Below are positions 44,656 through 55,623 of a stretch of DNA of 64,000 nt, piece after piece. The notes under the pieces were generated by a model. That model was not told where the DNA came from, ran no database searches, and saw nothing but the letters and a program-made list of their open reading frames with translations. This DNA is from Auricularia sp. M13. Its lineage: Eukaryota > Basidiomycota > Agaricomycetes > Auriculariales > Auriculariaceae. Each line of letters begins with the position of its first letter. The first letter of the stretch is position 1. Made by a program: the position numbers and the translations under genes. The stretch lies in NCBI GenBank assembly GCA_037042915.1, contig CM073196.1:2728001-2792000 (forward strand), read 5' to 3'.

Positions 44656-47655
44656 CTAATACTTTTCCGATATGACTGTCAAAGAGGTCAGTGGCGGTCA
44701 ATGATGACTTCCATGAGCGACTTACTCAAGGTGACAAGCGATGTCCAGCCTGTAAATGGATGGCTGGACAACAATCAATAATCGTTCATGTGACGGAGAG
44801 AGCATATACCTCCGTTGACCTTCGCCAGTCGTCGGATTGTACTGCTCCCACACGTAGCCAGTGCGTTCGTACTCGGAGAATATATTCTTGATGATGTTTT
44901 GGCGCAATTGAGTGTAGATCTCCCGCGCGCGTTGCTGGTGCGGGCCCGCTTGCGGTATGTAAATCTTGTAGAGCGAACGGAGCGCCATGTAGTTCATGGG
45001 CATCCAGATCGGCCCGCGCCAGTAGTTTTCGCCCTGGCCGAAGAGCGGGTGCGATTTGGACAGGCTGCGCAGGCCATAGTCGCTCCAGAGTCGTTCGGGA
45101 TCGTGCATCAAGTCCAGCACAGCGCCGAGATGCTCGGACTCTGGCGAGAGGAGGCCGAGCAGGAGGGGGAAGAGCGACAGATAGCCCTCGTTGCATTCCA
45201 GGTACGACTCATCTGCAAGCGCGTCACATGGGAAGAGTCTGTCGATGGGAGACACGGACCATCTTCATTGATACCTACGTCGCAGTACTGCTGACGTTCT
45301 TCGCTCCAGTGGAGGTCTAATGGTGGGATTAGCGGATGCTTGTCTGTTATGGCGTTGTACTCGCCCTCAATGTTGCCCAAAATTCCGGTCTCAATTGCTG
45401 CGAATTCTGCCTCGTCGGCAGTCTCTTCCAGGAATGCAGCAATACTTTTCATGGTGCGAGTGAAGAATCCCATCCATGATATCAGATCCAGATGAAGCTC
45501 GCCTGCATGTGGCGGGGCACGAGGGTAGTCATCCATGCCGCTCGTGAGGATATGAGTCTCAGAGCGTCCGCGCCATCTGTATGCCTCAGTGCGGGAGCGC
45601 GCTTTGCGGCCATATTGTTTAATCTGGCCGCGCTGCGTGCGCCTGAACCAGTCGTAGTGCCGGCGAAGAGCGGGATAGATTTCACGAAGGTAGCCGATGG
45701 CATGTGGCCGCGAGCTGAGATAAATCGAATGTGTTCCCGTTATCGGTGTACCAGGAGCTTCAGTAAGAGGAGCCTGGGCGCCGACATTACCCATGCCAAG
45801 GTCATCAAGGGGTACATCATCGCCCGCGGGAGTTGCTGCGTTCAGACGGTCGATGAACGCGGTTACGGCCATAGCAAGCGTGGGCGGGTTGGCGTATGTT
45901 GGGTACTGTGTCTGGAACTCCTCAGGAACCTGACATAATATCAGCTTGTTTGAACAACCCCCTAACATAAGACACACTCTGCTCCGTGCTTCTTCGCCAA
46001 GAATTTGCTCTCTTGCTACCCAACCATTGGCGTCGATGAGGGAGAACCAGTCTTTCAGAATCTCCAGGCTCAGGTCATTGTCCCACGCGCCAATGTGGAG
46101 CAGATGGAAACCCTCATCCCTACAGCTATGAGGATCTGCCATCACTATGATACAGCAGCCACGTACCAGTAAAATCCACGAGGGAAGAAACTACGGCTCG
46201 GCGTCGCGGTCAAGAGAGAGCGCGGTTCTGTTAACTTGGGCTGTCCCTTGCGCTTCGTCTGTGCGTCTTCTTCTTCATCCTCGTCCGAGCCGGTCACACC
46301 GTCATCGTCCCATTCGTGAACAAAAGCTTTATCAACGATGGACGTGCCATAGAAGTAGCCAATCCCGCCAAGCAGGTTGGAAGTCACCGCCTTGGAGAAA
46401 GCCAGATATTCCGGCGGCGTTGGGAATGCTGCTTGGAACCTCCGGTCAAAATCTTGAGTGAAAGACTTGATACCCTGCGAGATGTCATTTTCTTGACTAT
46501 TGTCAGCACTGTGCATAAGCCAAACGAGAATGCCCTGCAAACCATCTAGATGTTGCTTGTTGTTTTCGTAGTAGACGTCGAATTGGAATGCACCTTCGTA
46601 GAGATTCTGGAGGGCATAGAAGTTGCTGTTCTGATAGATATCGTTCGTTAAGCGCAGAACGAAGGCTGGGTCGGGCGGGGCCATTTCAGATTCCTTGAAC
46701 GGTTTCAGCACTTCCTGCGCCGTTTCGTATATATTGCCCAGGATGGCGTCTGAAGTCACGTTAGCGCACTTGGACGGACAAATGACATGCCTTGCCTTTG
46801 GCTTTCCAAATTCCATCTTTCATGGGGTAGCCCAGGTACTGCGTCTTTCCGAAGAATTGGGTGTAGTCAGAACCGAAGCGCCCGCTGGAAATGGGAACGT
46901 TTCCTTCGTCTGGGTGGCTGTAAGTTATGGTACAGCGAAGAGAAAAGGTCCTGCCTTCTACGATGCGAATATCAAAGTCTCCAAGGTCTGCAGTCGATCC
47001 TGAGAAAAGAATAGGCCCTTCCAAGCCCTATACGCGGCTGTCAGTATTAGCGCCAGGACTCAAGGAGGCATACATGCTGCGTTGTCGCCGACTCCATCTC
47101 TAAACCGCCTATTCCTTCGACACCATGATACCAGATCATAGACGTCCGCAATGGCCGTTCTGTAAAGCGCGTTCAGCCTGTCGGTACGATGAACGGGAAC
47201 GTCGCTCACTCTCGTCAATGGGCATGCCCTTGACGCGGACTGCCCAGCTACCCCCCGCGTCTCCACCAGGGACCTTGAGCCATTCTATTCTCAAGTCCAG
47301 GTTGTTCTTGCCGTCCTTGATGATCTCGACGCCGCCCTGTCGCGGGTCGTACTCTGTCCACGTATACGTGTCCATCCCGTCGCCCTGGTCGCAGGCATGG
47401 CGCGCCTCTACGCGCCCAATCGCATGTCAAAGTCGCGCCATCGTCTCTGATAGTCTGAAGCGCACCTGTAAACGCCTTGTAGTCCTGGGTGCCAAACCAC
47501 AGGAGACCGGTCATAAGCGATTGGGGCAGGCGCGGCCGCAGGCCAAAGTAAAGGCCTGGTCTGTACGCGCCCCATAGCAGCGTGTCGTTAGTCGCGCTGG
47601 ATCCTGCGGCTAGCGCAGCGCCCGTGGCTGTCGCGAGGATGAGCAGCCGGCGCAT
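44656..47655 (-). CDS. CWH41: Processing alpha-glucosidase I (GH63)
   Basis: ER enzyme that removes the outermost glucose from Glc3Man9GlcNAc2 on new N-glycoproteins. The N-terminus MRRLLILATATGAALAAG is a signal peptide or anchor, followed at once by NDTLLWGAYRPGLYFGLRPR and the family-typical QSLMTGLLWF. The beta domain contains YTWTEYDPRQGG, EWLKVPGG, FGKTQYLGYPMKDG. The catalytic (alpha/alpha)6 barrel begins near SRSFFPRGFYWDEGFHLL. It carries WVAREQILGEEARSRVP and the putative catalytic acid in SGMDDYPR; SYLECNEGYLSLFPLLLG, RGPIWMPMNYMALRSL and YVWEQYNPTTGEGQR follow, the last with the second catalytic Glu. After a 60-nt intron TGWTSLVTL joins SEKY at the stop. About eleven introns. Complete for the family. 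Confidence 0.95.
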
Positions 47656-47708
47656 TTCAACGTCGAGTTTGTTTGCGCCTGCTTTACCGCTCGTTTCCCC
47701 GGCGCCAC
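47656..47708. promoter_or_regulatory. 53-bp gap between divergent starts, CWH41 / F-box
   Basis: Only 53 bp lie between the two start codons, so the 5' UTRs must be very short or overlap each other's coding starts. No TATA box. If the F-box gene really starts at the second Met (47724), the gap is 68 bp. Confidence 0.5.
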
Positions 47709-49103
47709 ATGCGAGCTGCGCCGATGGATGACTCTGCGGCGAGCGCAGACGCGGCGGTCATCCACAAGCTGCCCAACGAGCTCGTGCTCGAGATACTCGC
47801 GTTCATCGGCCAGCTCGAGCAGCAGAGCTCGCCCTGGCGCTGGCGTCTTGCGCACGTCTGCAAGCGATGGCGCGCCGTGCTCTTTGCGTACCCCACGCTG
47901 TGGACTCGGCCGCTGCTATTCAACCACCAGATCAAGCTCTCGCGCTTCCGCGCCGAGTCGCAGCTGTTCGAGCCGGAGCCGCTGGACGTCAGGCTGGAGC
48001 TGATTCAGTGCGATGCGCCCGAGCTGCGTGGCTTGCGCGACGTCCTCGCCCCACAGGTCTCGCGCATCTCGCGTCTCGAGCTCAGCGTCGCGGCGAGCCA
48101 GTGGGCTTCTGCCTTACTGGATAAATACCGGCGTGGTATGTATCCGCAGTTGTCTGGCCTATCAGTTTCTGTGGGCCAGAAGACGAGAACACCTCTCGAA
48201 ATGCTCTGTCCCGTGCTGCAAAGCCTCACTCTGAATAACGTCCTGCCGAAGTCCTGGGGCCAACTCGTATCACACCACTTGACGCAGCTCACGCTTGTGA
48301 ACGCGCGCCTCGACTCTGGCGACTTCCAACGCGTACTGCAGCTGGGACATAATATCGAGATCCTCTCGCTGCGCAATTTTGGTTTCCTCGACGCGCCTGA
48401 CCAGTTCAGCTGCCCACTTCCGCATCTGCAGCAGCTCAGCATCTCGGACACGCACCCCTTTGTGGTCAAGATGATATATATCATCCTCCGAGCGCGAAAC
48501 GTCCGCGAGGTGACCACGTACGCCAAATACAACCATCCGGGCGACTTTGAACGCTACCTGCGCGTCGACGACCTACCGCACGTGTATTCCATGCGGCTCG
48601 ATCCGTGGGACTGCAGCATCTGGAGCGCCTCAGGCGTCAGGAGAACGTGCACCTATCTCGGCGACGACATGCTGCGCTACCTGGTGTTCAAGCACTCGCT
48701 CGGCCGCTCGCTCTGCGTTTTGAACATCGCAATGTCCCTCTGGCATGCGCTCGTCAAGGGCTTTGCGGCCTCCGGTTCGCTGCTCCTACCGCGTCTGAAG
48801 CGTCTGACGATTCGGCTTGACTCGCGCGGCGCAATCCACGGAAAGGAGCTTGTGGAAGACGCGCTGAGCGATGGCTCACAGTGCCTCCGCTGCCCGCGGC
48901 TCGAGGAACTCACCCTCGATGGCAGCCAGGGTGCCGGATGGCCACTCCCGAAGGGACCGCTCATCGTGCAATTCACGCTCACCATGGGCTCGGAAGCGTT
49001 GAGGAGCCTGCGTGTCGCGCATATCCCACTTTCGGTAGAAGATGAAGTTGCCTTGAACCTCTTGCGGACCGATTATGGGCTCCGGGTGGACTCCTCGTCT
49101 TAA
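47709..49103 (+). CDS. F-box protein with leucine-rich repeat-like C-terminus
   Basis: An intronless frame of 464 codons. The F-box is near the N-terminus: VIHKLPNELVLEILAFIGQ...WRWRLAHVCKRWRAVLFAYPTLW, the usual IxxLPxEiLxxIf..L...vCr.Wr.va...p.LW form of Agaricomycete F-box proteins. The rest has irregular leucine-rich repeats (PQLSGLSVSVG, VLQSLTLNNVL, HLTQLTLVNARL, NIEILSLRNFGFLD, HLQQLSISDTH, RLKRLTIRLDS, RLEELTLDGSQ), as in substrate receptors of SCF ubiquitin ligases. These families are greatly expanded in Agaricomycetes and mostly uncharacterised. Met47709 or Met47724 may be the true start. Confidence 0.85.
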   Translation: MRAAPMDDSAASADAAVIHKLPNELVLEILAFIGQLEQQSSPWRWRLAHVCKRWRAVLFAYPTLWTRPLLFNHQIKLSRFRAESQLFEPEPLDVRLELIQCDAPELRGLRDVLAPQVSRISRLELSVAASQWASALLDKYRRGMYPQLSGLSVSVGQKTRTPLEMLCPVLQSLTLNNVLPKSWGQLVSHHLTQLTLVNARLDSGDFQRVLQLGHNIEILSLRNFGFLDAPDQFSCPLPHLQQLSISDTHPFVVKMIYIILRARNVREVTTYAKYNHPGDFERYLRVDDLPHVYSMRLDPWDCSIWSASGVRRTCTYLGDDMLRYLVFKHSLGRSLCVLNIAMSLWHALVKGFAASGSLLLPRLKRLTIRLDSRGAIHGKELVEDALSDGSQCLRCPRLEELTLDGSQGAGWPLPKGPLIVQFTLTMGSEALRSLRVAHIPLSVEDEVALNLLRTDYGLRVDSSS

Positions 49104-49321
49104 AAGCGGCGAGCAGATGCATATGTACAGTACAATGCCCACTTACAATTGGTCTAGGGTTTCCCAGGTGATTCAGAAGATGTACATTAAATCGACTACA
49201 TTTCGCTACAGTATGTGTGCGCAATAGAAAAGACGTTGCAATCTGCAGGCAGTTCCGCGAAGCTCATCGGGCCGTGCCAGTGATCTGCACCCCAACTCTA
49301 AACGGTCACATATCGCCCAGA

Positions 49322-49684
49322 ATGCCCAGTGCAGCGGCAGTCAGCATCTACGCGTTCGGTGCGAGTGCGCTCCTCGTAGGGCTGCATGATCTGCTCTACA
49401 CGCAGGACGCGCTCAACAGGATGGCCCTTCCTGCGGCGAGCACAGGGTCGGCGAAGGGCAACGCCCTGGCGGCCATTGCGATGGGGCTCTACTATACTCT
49501 GGCGGCCTGGCAGGAGAATCGCGCGTTCTTCGCGCTCACAGTGCCCATGCGCACGCTCACCACCATCGTCTTCTGGAGGCTCGGCGGCGACTGGCGGACA
49601 GTCAGCGTATGGGAGGGCGCGGGCGCAGCGAGCACCGCGCTTGGCGCTTCTCCTCGCGAGGAGGAGGTGATGGTTGAACGCTGA
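49322..49684 (+). CDS. Small conserved membrane protein
   Basis: 120 codons without an intron. Four hydrophobic stretches: SIYAFGASALLVGLHDLLY, NALAAIAMGLYYTLAAWQ, FFALTVPMRTLTTIVFW, WEGAGAASTALG. The stretch GNxLAAIAMGxYYTLAAxQENRAFF followed by VPMRxLT and VFW..GG is, to my memory, conserved in a family of short fungal membrane proteins of unknown function with weak likeness to ergosterol-pathway scaffold Erg28. The start MPSAAAVSIYAFG puts the first span right at the N-terminus. Confidence 0.75.
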   Translation: MPSAAAVSIYAFGASALLVGLHDLLYTQDALNRMALPAASTGSAKGNALAAIAMGLYYTLAAWQENRAFFALTVPMRTLTTIVFWRLGGDWRTVSVWEGAGAASTALGASPREEEVMVER

Positions 49685-49971
49685 GAGGGGGTGCACGCTT
49701 TCAGATGCCGCTGGCATGCATGTTTGAGCGCGGTGCCGCCTGAGCCTGTCTGTGGCCGATGACATGTTGATAGTTTGGGCTTCCCTGAACCAGTGTAGGC
49801 GGCAGCGTGTAGCAGCAGTGTACAATGATGTATGGGATGATGCATGAACGCTCAGCGCCCGGTCGTTGTCGTCGTCGCAGGAAATGATCGGCACATTGTA
49901 TAAAGTCATGGCTGGGTCGGCGCCGGTGGCAAGCGCCGCGGTGACTTCACTTCCTCCTCTCACAGCGCGGA

Positions 49972-51085
49972 ATGCAGCCGACGCTCGAAACAGAGACTAC
50001 TCGCGTATACACGACATACGACACGGTGCCGCCGCATCCGGGGCGCGTTGGACGCGATTCATTTGCATTTCGGACACACACTCGCGCACGCACTGGGACG
50101 TTCCTCCCGGCGACGTGCTCATCCATGCGGGCGATCTCACACGACGGGGCACTCTGGAACAGCTCAAGGAAACGCTTGAATGGCTTGCAAATATGCCTCA
50201 CAGCGTTAAAATGTGCGCCCTCTTCTATCAGCGAGCAGAACAGTAAACGAACGCATGGGAGCAGTGTGGTAGCAGGGAATCACGACGTGCGTTTCCTGTT
50301 CTGGAGGGCGGGTGTTGTGGGATCTGAGCTATAAGCGCAGGCGTGCCTCGATTCGCGGATGGTCAGCAAGGTGTCGAAGAAGAAGTCGAAGGATGTGTGA
50401 GGAGGCTCGAGTCTCAGGGCCCATTGGCGCATTCATGCTGAGACGCGTCGACAGGTCAGACGAATTCGCAGCGGCACGTGCGCTGGTGCGATCGCAGAAG
50501 CTGCGGGCGAGTGGAGTCGTCTACCTGGAGCGGGAGACGACCGAGGTCGTGCTGGCAGACGGCGACGGCGGGCGCGGGCGGCGATGGAGGGTGTATGGGG
50601 ACCCGGCAAGTGGACCCTGGCGGGAAGAATAGGCTCTGATTCGGCATTCGACGGTGCGCAGGGCACGCCACGCTACGGGACGTCCGCGTTCCAGTACAAC
50701 CGCGGAGAAGAGGCTGCCGGTGGGTCGCACTGGGAGCTGCATTCAGAGGCATTCTGAAGCTGATTCGAATGCCGCAGAGCGCTACGCGCGCGTGCCGCCG
50801 GAGACGGAGATTCTGGTCACGCATGGGCCGCCCGAGGGCGTGCTGGACGCGACGCTGGAGGGCCTGAGCGCGGGCTGCGCGGAGCTGGGCGCGTGTGTGG
50901 GGCGGTTGGCGCGGGCGCGGCTGCGGCTGCACGTCTTCGGGCACCTGCACGAGGCGTTCAGCGCTGCGGTCGACGGCGAGCACGGGGTTGCGAGCGTGAA
51001 CTGCGCGCTGCACTGGACGGGGCAGCCGGTCATAGTCGATCTGTACAGTTTAGCAGCTATATCCCAAGTCGGACGGGCCAGGTGA
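49972..51085 (+). CDS. Calcineurin-like metallophosphoesterase (MPPED type)
   Basis: Homolog of metallophosphoesterase-domain proteins MPPED1/2. Metal-binding motifs in order: FICISDTHSRT (DxH), DVLIHAGDLTRRG (GDxx), VVAGNHD (GNHD), ILVTHGPP and LHVFGHLHEAF (GHxH). After GNHD a GT-AG intron leads to ACLDSR, then an intron joins SDEFAAARALVRSQKLRASG and the strand VVYLERETTEVVL with WRVYGDP. Another intron leads to TSAFQYNRGEEAA and, after one more, RYARVPPETEILVTHGPP. It ends in a QPVIVDL tail. The N-terminus looks like MQPTLETETTRVYTTYD...PPHPG followed by RWTRFICISD, but PPHPG and RWTRF lie in frames one base apart with no room for an intron: a small indel in the sequence or gene is likely. 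Otherwise an upstream Met at 49884 or 49908 would open the RWTRF frame. Four introns. Confidence 0.83.
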
Positions 51086-51238
51086 CCCGTTGCTCCCGGG
51101 CTGAGTCTCGGCTGGCTCCTCTCCTCCTCCCCGTCCACGCCCACACCCGCCCCGCCGCCCCCGCTGCCCGCCCCGCCTTCTCGTTCGCAACCAGAGCCCG
51201 CCCCCGTCGCTGCCAGATATCCCAGTAATCACTCTGCC

Positions 51239-52803
51239 ATGGCTCAGCACGGCCCCATCAACGGTGTCAAGATCTCATGTGCGCCCTGGCTGCTGAACCC
51301 GCATTGCGCATCTGACCGTGCCCGCCCGCGCAGCGCTGGACGACCCGCACAAGATCACCAAGGTGATCGCCAGCGACGGCAAGACCGGCGAGCAGAAGGA
51401 CGTCTCGTACACCAACTGCAAGGTCATCGGCAACGGCTCCTTCGGCGTCGTCTTCCAGGCCCGCATGCTCGGCGTGCCCAAGGAGGAGGAGGACATTGCC
51501 ATCAAGAAGGTCCTCCAGGACAAGCGTTTCAAAGTGCGTCCATAATGCCCCGCTCTGCCCCCGCCCCCATCAAACAGAGTTGTCGCTCACGCCGCCGCCG
51601 CCGCCCAACAGAACAGAGAGCTCCAGATCATGCGTCTCGTTTCCCATCCCAACGTCGTCGAGTTGCGCTCTTTTTTCTACTCCAACGGCGACAAGGTGCG
51701 CTTGGAAAAAAAAAAAGCCTTAAATTCAGCGCTAAAACACAGCCAAAACTCACTCTTCGCCGCAGAAAGACGAGCTGTACCTCAACCTCATCCTCGAATA
51801 CGTCCCAGAGACCGTATACCGCGCCTCCAGGCACTATGTCAAGCTCAAGCAGCCCATGCCCACCTTACAGATTAAGATGTACATGTACCAGCTCATGCGC
51901 TCGCTCGCCTACATCCACTCCGTCGGAATATGCCATCGCGACATCAAGCCTCAGAACCTTCTTCTTAACCCCGCCACCGGCGTGCTGAAGCTATGCGATT
52001 TTGGCAGCGCCAAGATCCTCGTCGCGGGCGAGCCGAACGTCTCCTACATCTGCTCCCGTTACTACCGCGCCCCGGAGCTCATCTTCGGCTCGACCAACTA
52101 CACGACCAACATCGACATCTGGTCGACCGGCTGCGTCATGGCCGAGCTCATGCTCGGCCAACCGCTCTTCCCGGGCGAGAGCGGCATCGACCAGCTCGTC
52201 GAGATCATTAAGGTCCTGGGCACGCCGTCCAGGGAGCAGATCAAGACCATGAACCCCAATTACATGGAGCATAAGTTCCCCCAGATCAAGCCGCACCCGT
52301 TCGCGAAGGTATTTATTCAACTGGATTATAAAACTACTCCTTGCGCCGACTGACGACATTTTTTGCGCAGGTGTTCCGTCCGCGCACGTCACCTGAGGCG
52401 ATCGACCTTGTGTCCAAACTTTTGGAATACACACCTGAGGCGCGGTTGAGCGCCATCGAATCCATGGTCCATCCCTTCTTCGACGAGCTCCGGCTGGAGA
52501 CGACGAGGATGGCGAGCGGCAAGGATATGCCCAAGTTGTTTAACTTTACCAAGGAAGGCGAGTTTTGGAGTGCCCTTGTCGTCATGTTTAGCCTTGTGAG
52601 CTGACGCCTTTTTAACAGAGATGTCGATTCGGCCAGACTTGAACCGACGACTCGTGCCGGCGTGGTGCGAAGCAGAGTTGCGCTCGCGGGGAATCGACCT
52701 CGACAACTTTGTGCCCATACCACCGGAACAGGTCTGTTTATCGCTTCGGCGAGCTGTGCGAGATACTGACGCGCTATCGCAGCTTCGTATCAACCTCGAT
52801 TAG
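51239..52803 (+). CDS. GSK3: Glycogen synthase kinase 3 (GSK3/shaggy)
   Basis: CMGC Ser/Thr kinase. The start MAQHGPIN is followed, after an intron, by [21 protein letters not shown], almost invariant in fungal GSK3. [15 protein letters not shown] is the Gly-rich loop, [17 protein letters not shown] holds the catalytic Lys, and [11 protein letters not shown] and CDFGSAK give the HRD and DFG motifs. [13 protein letters not shown] is the activation loop with the Tyr that is autophosphorylated in GSK3. The later part carries [42 protein letters not shown] and the C-terminal [15 protein letters not shown]...EQLRINLD. Six introns. Length and motifs match an active kinase. Roles in fungi: glycogen, meiosis, stress and morphogenesis. 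Confidence 0.97.
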
Positions 52804-53100
52804 CGAGTGGTCCCGTCTCTGTCTCTCTGTCTCTGATCTGTCTCATTTTTTCTGCGTTTTTTCCTCTCTTTTTTTGACAAGTCTCGCTCCCCTCTCTGTC
52901 TCTCGCACCGCTTGTCTTGATTGTGTGACGATGATGCCGCCATCTGTAGTAAGGATCGAGTGTTTGCAATACAAGATCGATGGGTAACACACATTGAATG
53001 GATCGGAAGACTTGTGCGTGATGAAGGTGAAAGATCTTACATTGCGCCATTTCGTCGCGATTCGCCGCACACGGGTCTTGCGGACGGTTATTAGACCGCC

Positions 53101-55305
53101 ATGGACACTGTGACTCTCCGCTCCCTACATTCCTCGCTGACCATGGACTCCCCTGCTGGGTCGCCTGTGCGCCCCAATAATTACGACTGCGACACCATCC
53201 CGCCGCCGCAGAAGGCGATTGCGCAGCGCGAATCGCTTTCGCCCGCGCCTGGCCCGGACACGGTTAATTCTGCTCAATTCGATGTTCCGGAGTACGACGC
53301 CGAGCCCGAGAGCACCCAAAGCGACGTGCAGCAGCAGCCTGCGAGCCAGAATGCGGCGCCGCAGCCGCCGGCGCGGAAGTTATGCGTGCGACACCAGCGC
53401 ATGGCCGACGAGGGCACCATCGTCAAGCTCCAGGCGGTACGTGGCTTCTGCGCTGACCCTGGCTGTGGCAGATAGCTGACGGCGTTGTTCTCGCAGTCGC
53501 TGGACACGCTGCCCCTCGAGGAGCGGCAGACCGTGAGCAACATCTGGTCGCAGTTCAGCTCGTCCTCGCATCCGCGGCGCGAGCTGATCCTGCGCGGCAT
53601 CCTGACGATGTGCTGCTTCTCGCAGCTCTCGCTGCTGTCCGACGCGCTCATCAACCTCATCCGCCTGGACCCGTTCTCGCGCTTCCCGCGCGAGGTCTCG
53701 CTCAAGGTGCTCGGCCATCTCGACGCCATCTCGCTCGGCCGCGCCGCGCAGGTCAACCGCCACTGGCGCTCGCTCGCCGACGACAACGTGCTCTGGAAGA
53801 GCATCTGCGAGCAGCACATCGACAAGCAGTGTCGCAAGTGCGGCTGGGGCCTGCCGCTGCTCGAGAAACGCAGGCTGAAGTGCGCGGCGTCCGCCCGGCC
53901 GACCATGCCGCTCTCGCCCACGCCGTCTGGCTCGTCGGTCACGCTCGACTCGCTCAAGCGGGGCCACGACGACCCCGACCACGGCCCGCCGTCCAAGCGG
54001 CGCAAGACCGAGAGCCCGCCGCCGCCGTCACGCGACTCGCCTGCCGCGTCCGCGGAGCGCTCGCCGTCGCCCACTCCCGCGCCAAGCACTCCGTCTCCAC
54101 CCGCCACGACACGTCCCTGGAAGGACATTTACTGCGAGCGCCTGACCATCGCACGTAATTGGCGGCGGGGCAGACACACCGTCCGCACGCTCAAAGGACA
54201 CGGTGACAGCGTCATGTGTTTGCAGTTCGGCGAGGCCGTCTCCCATGTTCCGTATCCCATGCTCATCACGGGGTCTTACGATCGCACTGTGCGCGTCTGG
54301 AACATGGACACCGGGGAGGAAGTCCGATGTCTGCGCGGACACACGCGGGCTATCCGTGCGCTGCAGTTCGACGAGGCGAAACTCATCACTGGCTCCATGG
54401 ACTGTACACTGCGGGTGTGGGACTGGCGGACAGGTCGATGTATCCGCACGCTGCATGGGCATTCGGAGGGCGTAGTGTGCCTACGCTTCGACTCGAACGT
54501 TCTGGCGAGCGGCAGCGTCGACACGACGGTCAAGATTTGGAACTTCCGGACTGGCGAATGCTTTACGTTGCGCGGGCACAAGGATTGGGTCAATGCCGTG
54601 CAGCTCTGGCATCTGCCCGGTTCCGCGGCGGCGGCCTCCCCGAGCTGCAGTGGCGGCGCTCCCGCGAGCACCGACGGCGGGTTCGATATCGACCCCGGCA
54701 AAATGCTCTTTTCCGCGTCGGACGACTGCACGATCCGCCTCTGGGACTTGTCGCGCAAGACGTGCGTGCGGCAGTTTGTCGGGCACGTCGGGCAGGTCCA
54801 GACGCTGCTTCTGCTCAACGCGGACGACTGCCCGCCAGACGAGGGTCATGACGGGACTGACAACGTTAGCGGAAGGCGCGCATCACCCGCATGCGGAAGT
54901 GCGCAGGACGGCCGACGGCGAGAACAGTCTCGTGCCAGCTGGTACCCGGCTTCCGCAACTCATCTCGGGCAGTCTGGACAATACGATCAAGACTTGGGAC
55001 ATTGAGACGGGCATGGCCACACAGACCCTCTTCGGCCACATCGAGGGTGTTTGGTCCGTCGTGGGTGACAGGCTCCGTCTCGCCTCTGGCAGCCACGACA
55101 AGACTATCAAGGTGTGTTTGGCCTTGGCTGCGGCGATGTCAGAGTTGACCCATGTGTGCTACAGATTTGGCAGCGAGAAGACGGTGCACCTCCTCTGAAC
55201 CTCGTAGGGCACGAAGGCCCTGTAACGTGTCTCGCGCTTTCAGACGACAAGATCGTGTCTGGCAGCGACGATCACACCATTAAGATATGGAGTTTTTCGC
55301 CGTGA
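53101..55305 (+). CDS. MET30: F-box/WD40 protein, MET30/sconB type
   Basis: Substrate receptor of an SCF ubiquitin ligase that represses sulfur-assimilation genes (MET30, sconB/scon-2 in fungi). The disordered N-terminus is followed by LCVRHQRMADEGTIVKLQ and an intron. TLPLEERQTVSNIWSQFSSS and RRELILRGILTMCCFSQLS come next, then the F-box DPFSRFPREVSLKVLGHLDA...NRHWRSLADDNVLWKSIC and CRKCGWGLPLLE, all characteristic of MET30. Seven WD repeats follow: GHGDSVMCLQF, GHTRAIRALQF, GHSEGVVCLRF, GHKDWVNAVQL, GHVGQVQTLLL, GHIEGVWSVVG and GHEGPVTCLAL with SGSDDHTIKIW at the end. A linker (about 54840-54890) changes frame and needs an intron of 25 or 55 nt. A further intron lies near 55110. Confidence 0.93.
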
Positions 55306-55623
55306 TCTATCGCGCATCGCTATCTTGTCGCTTCCGATATGCTTTTTTTACCCACACACATATAACTGCCTTCGCTCTTTCGTCGCACATCTAGACCGCG
55401 ATGGAATGCCCACGCATCTGCTACTTGAGTGGTTGTACTTATTCTGTACTCTATTTTACGCTTCACCTGCAATGTATTCTGCGCTTTGACACTTGCATAT
55501 CCTCGCCTGGTCGTGAATATCGATAAATTGTCCCAAATGATGAGTTAAAGGATGTATATTCGAAAATTCAGGAAAGCAGGATGGTAAATTACGAGAAAAC
55601 AATTTGATCCAGAGATTCAGAGC
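55306..55623. other. Convergent intergenic region, MET30 / RBM5-like
   Basis: No gene seen. AT-rich 3' UTR-like sequence. Confidence 0.5.

Noticed and set aside
53380-53982. Long arginine-rich open frame on the minus strand
   Set aside because: Shadow of the MET30 coding sequence caused by its high GC third positions.
54840-54900. Frame change in the MET30 linker as a sign of a broken gene
   Set aside because: A 55-nt GT-AG intron (or less likely a 25-nt one) restores the frame in a variable linker, and all WD repeats are intact.
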